Shown: positions 59,435 to 64,000 of the stretch, in pieces
Position numbering within the stretch: position 1 is the first letter of the stretch
Layout: every line of letters starts with the position of its first letter
Source: Mucilaginibacter phenanthrenivorans
GTDB lineage: Bacteria > Bacteroidota > Bacteroidia > Sphingobacteriales > Sphingobacteriaceae
Length of the DNA stretch: 64,000 nucleotides
NCBI RefSeq assembly: GCF_024721155.1
Contig: NZ_JAHVAP010000005.1
Location: 372,001 to 436,000 of the forward strand
Direction of reading: 5' to 3'
Notes under the pieces: model-generated
What the model was told of the DNA's origin: nothing
What the model saw: the letters and a program-made list of their open reading frames with translations, nothing else
Database searches by the model: none
Translations under genes and position numbers: made by a program

Positions 59435-61753
59435 TTAAATTGTTTCCTTTACCGTTTCCCGCATTTGTTTGGCGGCGGCTACCATTTCAATTAAGGCCTT
59501 CTTTGTTTCATCCCATCCACGCGTTTTTAAACCGCAATCGGGGTTTACCCAAAGCTGGCTGTCGGGAATAACCGTTTCTGCCTTTTTAAGCAGACTGATC
59601 ATTTCCTCGCGGTTAGGTACACGGGGCGAATGAATGTCATAAACACCGGGGCCAATTTCATTCGGATATTTAAAATCGGCGAAAACATCGAGCAGCTCCA
59701 TCTGAGACCGGGATGTTTCAATCGTGATCACGTCAGCATCCATTTCGGCAATGCTCTTGATGATATCGTTAAATTCAGAGTAGCACATGTGCGTATGTAT
59801 TTGCGTATCGTCGCTTACGCCGCTTGCAGAAATGCGGAATGCTTTTACCGCCCAATCCAGGTAAGCAGCCCAATCTTCCCGACGCAAAGGCAATCCCTCA
59901 CGGATGGCAGGCTCATCAATCTGGATAATTTTAATCCCGGCGGTTTCCAGGTCGCAAACTTCATCGCGGATAGCCAAGGCAATTTGTGTACAGGTTTCAG
60001 AACGCGGCTGGTCATTCCGCACAAACGACCATTGTAAAATAGTTACGGGGCCGGTTAACATGCCTTTCATCCATTTTTTAGTTAATGATTGTGCATAAGC
60101 AGACCATTTAACCGTCATTGGTTGTGGCCGGGAAACATCGCCATAAATAATAGGTGGCTTTACACAGCGGCTGCCATAGCTTTGCACCCAGCCGTTTTGC
60201 GTAAACGTAAAGCCCGCCAGTTGCTCGCCAAAATATTCAACCATATCATTACGTTCAAACTCGCCGTGTACCAATACATCAAGGTCGATTTCTTCCTGCC
60301 ATTTTACCGCCTTTTCCGTTTCCTCTTCAATCAGCGTATTGTATTCGGCTTCCGTTAAGGTACCTTTTTTAAATTGCGCACGCCAGCTTCTCACCTCCGC
60401 CGTTTGCGGAAACGAGCCTATTGTTGTTGTCGCAAACAGCGGCAGGTTTAGTAATTGATGCTGTAATTGTTTTCGTACAGAAAACTCATTTTGGCGGCTT
60501 GCATCTTTTTCGGTTATGTTTCCAACGCGTTGTTTAACCTTTTGGTTATGAATAAGGGCCGAAGATCTCCGGTTGGCATTAGCCTGCTTATTTTCTGCCA
60601 GGCGGTGTTCATTTCCTGCGCTTGCGTTACCTGATGAGAGATTTTTAAGCAACACCACTTCGCTTACTTTTTGCCGGGCAAAGGCCAGCCATTGTTTAAT
60701 CTCAGGGGTTAGCACTGCCTCGTTTGTTTCATTATTGAGGTCGCAGGGCGAATGTACCAGGGAGCAGGATGGTGCTATCCACACACGATCAGCCCCTAAC
60801 TTATCCTTTGCCTTTTGAATGATCTTTAACGACCGCTCAAAATCATTCTTCCAAATATTACGGCCATCCACAATACCCAAAGAAAGGATTGTTTTTTGCG
60901 GTAGTTGTGCGATAACCTCATCCAGTTGCTGCGGCGCACGAACCAGGTCGAGATGCAATACATCAACGGGCAGCGAAACGGTTAAAGCAGTATTACTACC
61001 GAGGCGTTCAAAATAAGTGGCCAGTACAATTTTCAGGAAGGGAAATTCCTTTCGCAATTGCTTGTAGGTGTCTCTATAAACCTGCTGCTCTTTTTCTGTA
61101 AGGTCGAGGGTTAAAAATGGTTCATCAAACTGGATCCATTCTGCACCCAATGCCTTTAATTTATTAATGATCTCTACGTACACCGGTAGCAGGTTTTTAA
61201 CCAGGTCGAGCCGGTGAAAGCCCGCTTCCTTCTCCTTGCCCAATAACAAATACGAAACAGGGCCGATCAATACGGGCTTGGTTATAATGCCTGTTTGTTT
61301 AGCTTCATAGAATTCATCTATAACTTTATTGGAGAATAATTTGAATTGCTGATCCTTATAAAATTCAGGAACTATGTAATGGTAATTGGTATCAAACCAT
61401 TTCGTCATTTCCATCGCCACTACATCCAGTCCGTCTTTCTGGTAGCCGCGAGCCATGGCAAAATAGAGATCGAGCTCTTCATTCCCCTTTTTCAAGATCA
61501 CATCATGATAGCGTTTCGGGATGGCCCCAAACATCAGGGAATGGTCTAATACCTGGTCGTAATAGGAGAAATCGTTTGAGGGGATAATGTCGATCCCGGC
61601 ATCCTTTTGGATCTGCCAGTTTTCGTGCCGGATGTTTTTCCCGACGGTTAGTACATTTTTTAATCCTGTTTTGCCTGCCCAATAATTTTCGCAGACTTTT
61701 TTTAACTCACGCTGGCTACCAATACGCGGGTAGCCGAGATTTTGTGTTAGCAT
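59435..61753 (-). CDS. metE: Cobalamin-independent methionine synthase
   Basis: A 772-aa cytoplasmic enzyme transferring methyl from 5-methyl-THF-polyglutamate to homocysteine. Two beta/alpha barrels are visible: N-terminal (QNLGYPRIGSQRELKKVCEN) and C-terminal (LPLFATTTIGSFPQTAEVRS), with zinc ligands in THMCYSEF (His and Cys), the Glu in LDVLVHGEFER and the Cys in VNPDCGLKTRGW. The linker around residues 380-430 is unusually long and Asn/Lys/Arg-rich. It is preceded by a cobalamin riboswitch, so it should be made only when B12 is scarce. Confidence 0.96.
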   Translation of the reverse strand: MLTQNLGYPRIGSQRELKKVCENYWAGKTGLKNVLTVGKNIRHENWQIQKDAGIDIIPSNDFSYYDQVLDHSLMFGAIPKRYHDVILKKGNEELDLYFAMARGYQKDGLDVVAMEMTKWFDTNYHYIVPEFYKDQQFKLFSNKVIDEFYEAKQTGIITKPVLIGPVSYLLLGKEKEAGFHRLDLVKNLLPVYVEIINKLKALGAEWIQFDEPFLTLDLTEKEQQVYRDTYKQLRKEFPFLKIVLATYFERLGSNTALTVSLPVDVLHLDLVRAPQQLDEVIAQLPQKTILSLGIVDGRNIWKNDFERSLKIIQKAKDKLGADRVWIAPSCSLVHSPCDLNNETNEAVLTPEIKQWLAFARQKVSEVVLLKNLSSGNASAGNEHRLAENKQANANRRSSALIHNQKVKQRVGNITEKDASRQNEFSVRKQLQHQLLNLPLFATTTIGSFPQTAEVRSWRAQFKKGTLTEAEYNTLIEEETEKAVKWQEEIDLDVLVHGEFERNDMVEYFGEQLAGFTFTQNGWVQSYGSRCVKPPIIYGDVSRPQPMTVKWSAYAQSLTKKWMKGMLTGPVTILQWSFVRNDQPRSETCTQIALAIRDEVCDLETAGIKIIQIDEPAIREGLPLRREDWAAYLDWAVKAFRISASGVSDDTQIHTHMCYSEFNDIIKSIAEMDADVITIETSRSQMELLDVFADFKYPNEIGPGVYDIHSPRVPNREEMISLLKKAETVIPDSQLWVNPDCGLKTRGWDETKKALIEMVAAAKQMRETVKETI

Positions 61754-61798
61754 TTCTTTTAATGATTAAATAAATAATTCAGTTAAAAGCCCGTTTAG

Positions 61799-61849
61799 CT
61801 AAACTTCGCAATGCTGTTTTTGGATAAGAAAAGAAGGGAGCGCACGCAT
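61799..61849 (-). CDS. Possible leader peptide of metE (16 aa)
   Basis: An ATG-started frame between the riboswitch and metE reads MRALPSFLIQKQHCEV and stops at TAG 45 bases before the metE start. The stop lies inside the 12-base palindrome GTTTAGCTAAAC. The peptide is not Met-rich and has one Cys. Translation is not proved; the call rests on position and on the clean short frame. Confidence 0.4.
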   Translation of the reverse strand: MRALPSFLIQKQHCEV

Positions 61850-61924
61850 GTAATTGCCAGGTAGGATCAACAATTAAAAACACGTAGTACCAGACTTTGC
61901 CTCATTCGCGAAAGCATTGTCAAT

Positions 61925-62075
61925 TCAGTATGGCAGATATCCTGACTTATAACATTTTTACCGTCCTTCCCATACACATAATGCGACAGTGGACACGATT
62001 GGCAAAAACTTTTTATGTTACTTACAGTTGCGCGACAGTTCGTGATTTACACACGATTCCCTATTAATCTACAAT
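61925..62075 (-). promoter_or_regulatory. Cobalamin (B12) riboswitch upstream of metE
   Basis: On the minus strand the conserved blocks appear in order: GGGAATCGTGTGTAAATCAC, CTGTCGCGCAACTGTAA, GCCAATCGTGTCCACTG, ATGGGAAGGACGG and the B12 box AGTCAGGATATCTGCC at 61932-61947. Together they match the Rfam-type cobalamin riboswitch. Binding of adenosylcobalamin should switch metE off. Confidence 0.9.
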
Positions 62076-62130
62076 TAAGTAAAACCTATACTGGTTGAAA
62101 AAGAAATAAAGTAAAGAACTTATATCAGGG

Positions 62131-62138
62131 CAAATGTA
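62131..62138 (-). promoter_or_regulatory. -7 promoter box for the metE riboswitch transcript
   Basis: TACATTTG on the minus strand matches TAnnTTTG exactly and lies about 56 bases upstream of the first riboswitch block, implying a leader of about 370 bases. Confidence 0.45.
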
Positions 62139-62159
62139 ACTAATAGGAATGAGGAATTA

Positions 62160-62258
62160 CTAAATATGATTGACCAAATGCTCATAAACAGGATTGTAGA
62201 CTTCCCCAAAAATATCAGGATACTTCTTTACCATGCCGTCCCAAATCAACGCTTCATG
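62160..62258 (-). pseudogene. Short gene remnant (C-terminal fragment)
   Basis: A stop-bounded minus-strand stretch of about 32 codons reads like protein rather than random sequence: HEALIWDGMVKKYPDIF, GEVYNPVYEHLVNHI, then TAG. It has a stop immediately before it and no start codon at the expected place. It may be the tail of a gene lost by deletion, with no identified parent. Confidence 0.3.
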
Positions 62259-62392
62259 CTATATTTTGTATGGATTAATTGTCGGCTAGCATCAGTTTAT
62301 CGACACATCAGCCCCGCTTACCGATAATATCTATAATCCGAAAAGAATGGACAATACTTTCGGATCAGGAAACTAAAACAAATTATTAAATC

Positions 62393-63796
62393 ATGAAAAA
62401 GTTAATACTTTTATCCGGGACGACCTTACTAATAGGGATCTGCATCCTGGTGGCTTGCAAAAAGAGCAGCAAAACAGACGGAACTACCACTGCTTCAGTT
62501 TCGGCTTTAACATGTGGTTCGGCAGTAGTATCATCAACAGCAACTGTGGATGTGGCATTTAGCGGCAGCGCTACGGTACCGTATACAGGTGGTAACGGGG
62601 CTGCTTATTCGGCAGGTACTGCTATCTCCTCAACCGGGGTTACCGGGCTAACGGCAACTTTAGCAGCGGGTACATTAGCCAGCGGGGCAGGTAGCCTTAC
62701 GTACGCGATTGCCGGTACAGCAACGTCAACAGGTACCGCCGCCTTTTCCATTACCTTTGGCGGGCAAACGTGTAGTTTTTCAGTCACTGTAGGTACAGCA
62801 AGTACATCTACGGGATGCTCTACCTCAACAACCGTTGCATCAAAAGTAACCTGTTTAGCCAATGCTTTTTTAGCAACGCTTACCACTACGCAGCAGGCAT
62901 CAGTTGTACTTACATTGAACCTGGCAAACGCAGAAAGATGGTCAAACCTGCCATGCGGGCTTTCATGCAGAAACGGATTGGCATTTAGCAGTTTAACCAG
63001 CACACAGTTAACCGCTGCAAAAGCTGTTGCACAGGCAGCCTTCGGAACAACAACCGGGGAAGGTTATGACGAATTCACCCAAATTATGGCTGCCGATGAT
63101 TACCTGGGGCAAACTGCTTCCGGCTATTCTTCAGGCAACTATGTTATCGCATTTTTGGGTACCCCATCTACAACCGGGAAATGGATGCTGCAGATAGGCG
63201 GACACCATTACGCACAAAATATCACTTATGACGCCGGTGTAGTTACCAGCATCACACCGTTGCACCAGGGCGTAGAGCCAAAAGGTTCATTTACCTTAAA
63301 CGGCACCACCTATAGTGGCCCAATGGAATCTGAACATACTGCTATGCAGAATATGCTTGGTTCGTTCACAAGTACTGAACTGGCTTCAGCAAAAATATCC
63401 AGTTCCTTCTCAGACTGTCTGATGATCCCGGGATCTACTACCAACACATTCCCAACCACCAAACAGGGAATTAAGGTAAGCACATTGAGCACGGCAGCAC
63501 AGGCAAAAGTGTTGGCAGCCATGATGCCATGGATTAACGACCTGGATGCCACTTCTGCGGCTGCTTTCACTACCATTTATCAAAACGAGCTAGCAAGTAC
63601 TTATGTGTGCTATGCCAGCAATACATCAGCAGTTGCCGGTACAGCCAGTTCATTTTTAACAACCAATACCGATTATGTGAGGATAGATGGACCAAGTGTT
63701 TGGATAGAGTTTATTTGCCAGACAGGTGTGGTGCTTTCCGGAATTCACTACCATAGCGTCATGAGAGATCATAGCCGTGATTATATAGGTTTATAA
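62393..63796 (+). CDS. DUF3500 domain lipoprotein
   Basis: A 467-aa lipoprotein (MKKLILLSGTTLLIGICILVAC, lipobox LVAC). Residues 25-145 are Ala/Gly/Ser/Thr-rich beta repeats resembling Ig-like surface domains. From about residue 145 the DUF3500 domain follows: LTLNLANAERWSNLPCGL, GEGYDEFTQIMAADDYLG, MLQIGGHHYAQNITY, ESEHTAMQNMLGSF and the terminal SGIHYHSVMRDHSRDYIG. Conserved His pairs suggest metal binding. The downstream gene begins 17 bases later and resembles HupE/UreJ. Confidence 0.82.
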   Translation: MKKLILLSGTTLLIGICILVACKKSSKTDGTTTASVSALTCGSAVVSSTATVDVAFSGSATVPYTGGNGAAYSAGTAISSTGVTGLTATLAAGTLASGAGSLTYAIAGTATSTGTAAFSITFGGQTCSFSVTVGTASTSTGCSTSTTVASKVTCLANAFLATLTTTQQASVVLTLNLANAERWSNLPCGLSCRNGLAFSSLTSTQLTAAKAVAQAAFGTTTGEGYDEFTQIMAADDYLGQTASGYSSGNYVIAFLGTPSTTGKWMLQIGGHHYAQNITYDAGVVTSITPLHQGVEPKGSFTLNGTTYSGPMESEHTAMQNMLGSFTSTELASAKISSSFSDCLMIPGSTTNTFPTTKQGIKVSTLSTAAQAKVLAAMMPWINDLDATSAAAFTTIYQNELASTYVCYASNTSAVAGTASSFLTTNTDYVRIDGPSVWIEFICQTGVVLSGIHYHSVMRDHSRDYIGL

Positions 63797-63813
63797 AAAG
63801 ATTTATAGAAACT

Positions 63814-64000
63814 ATGGAAAACATGTTTTCAATAAACAGTCGCCAGAAAAACAGCTGGCGGCTGTTTGTTTTCGTAACCATTCTTGCTATCGCAGCATTA
63901 AGACCAACCACTTCCAGCGCCCATCAAACACCGAATACGCTTGTTTTTTTAGATGCAAGCCCTAACAGGGTTGCACTGGAACTTCAAATGCCGTTATCAG
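63814..64000 (+). CDS. HupE/UreJ-like membrane protein, 3' part cut by window edge
   Basis: 62 codons of an open frame reach the window end. A signal or first membrane helix (LFVFVTILAIAALRP) is followed by SSAHQTPNTLVFLDASPN and VALELQMPLS. This is the periplasmic lead of the long HupE/UreJ-type proteins, which often have a His-rich extracytoplasmic N-terminus and are linked to nickel/cobalt handling. The identification rests on the N-terminus only. Confidence 0.55.
   Translation, partial: MENMFSINSRQKNSWRLFVFVTILAIAALRPTTSSAHQTPNTLVFLDASPNRVALELQMPLS

Noticed and set aside
1-64000. tRNA or rRNA genes
   Set aside because: No conserved tRNA arms with CCA-type ends or rRNA-like stretches were seen when reading the intergenic regions.

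Overview
The window looks like a chromosomal segment of a Bacteroidota bacterium of the Sphingobacteriaceae (Mucilaginibacter/Pedobacter-like). Supporting signs are Bacteroidetes-type -7 boxes (TAnnTTTG), weak Shine-Dalgarno sequences, lipoproteins with LxxC boxes, a gldB gliding lipoprotein gene, PspC/DUF5668 proteins, GYF_2-RDD proteins, large FtsX/MacB-type permeases and a B12-riboswitch-controlled metE. The species is an inference. No rRNA, tRNA, CRISPR array or prophage was seen.

Layout. 1-2.8 kb: a truncated secreted protein gene and two tandem DUF4349 lipoproteins. 2.9-6.2 kb: two small DUF3606 genes followed by a three-domain DNA ligase D. 6.3-9.7 kb: KTSC protein, small membrane protein, gldB and nadE. 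9.66-10.53 kb: a REP-associated tyrosine transposase (RAYT) with its REP hairpins; a second two-REP unit lies at 24.4-24.6 kb and a solo REP at 1.77 kb. 10.6-18.7 kb: an orphan permease, Gfo/Idh oxidoreductase, a lipoprotein, a methyltransferase, a translationally coupled mlaE-mlaF pair and a GtrA protein. 18.9-24.4 kb: SDR, then an envelope-stress-like group (PspC-DUF5668, DUF5668 and three GYF_2-RDD proteins). 24.7-29.6 kb: ahcY, bactofilin with an M23 peptidase, bacilliredoxin, and an outer-membrane barrel gene broken by a homopolymer frameshift. 29.7-39.5 kb: four tandem 790-aa permeases in a B'-A'-B-A order with near-identical spacers. 39.9-48.5 kb: M1 peptidase, a repeat-bearing small secreted protein, two sterol-desaturase-like enzymes next to cdaA (c-di-AMP synthase), truncated hemoglobin, and a polyprenyl synthase-terC pair. 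49.2-54.05 kb: an AT-rich accessory island with a 1388-aa membrane P-loop NTPase (KAP/STAND-like, TPR C-terminus) and a GRDP-like (WHxH) protein. 54.2-64 kb: SGNH hydrolase, GNAT, lipocalin, response regulator, Crp regulator, MDR oxidoreductase, a CWC-thioesterase-queD operon, metE with a cobalamin riboswitch and a possible leader peptide, and a DUF3500 gene beside a truncated HupE/UreJ-like gene.

Integration. Methionine/SAM cycling is represented by metE and ahcY, and NAD supply by nadE. Envelope maintenance is represented by Mla, PspC/RDD, bactofilin-M23 and the permeases. The most unusual content is the DNA between genes: RAYT-linked REPs with covarying stems, about 150-bp inverted-repeat elements, short palindromes, and hairpins built from degenerate 7-8-nt words. 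One of those hairpins runs into the first codons of a gene. The best candidates for something undescribed are the NTPase/GRDP-like pair, the lineage-specific REP/RAYT system, the leader peptide downstream of the B12 riboswitch, and a terminator-ended RNA ahead of the DoxX gene.
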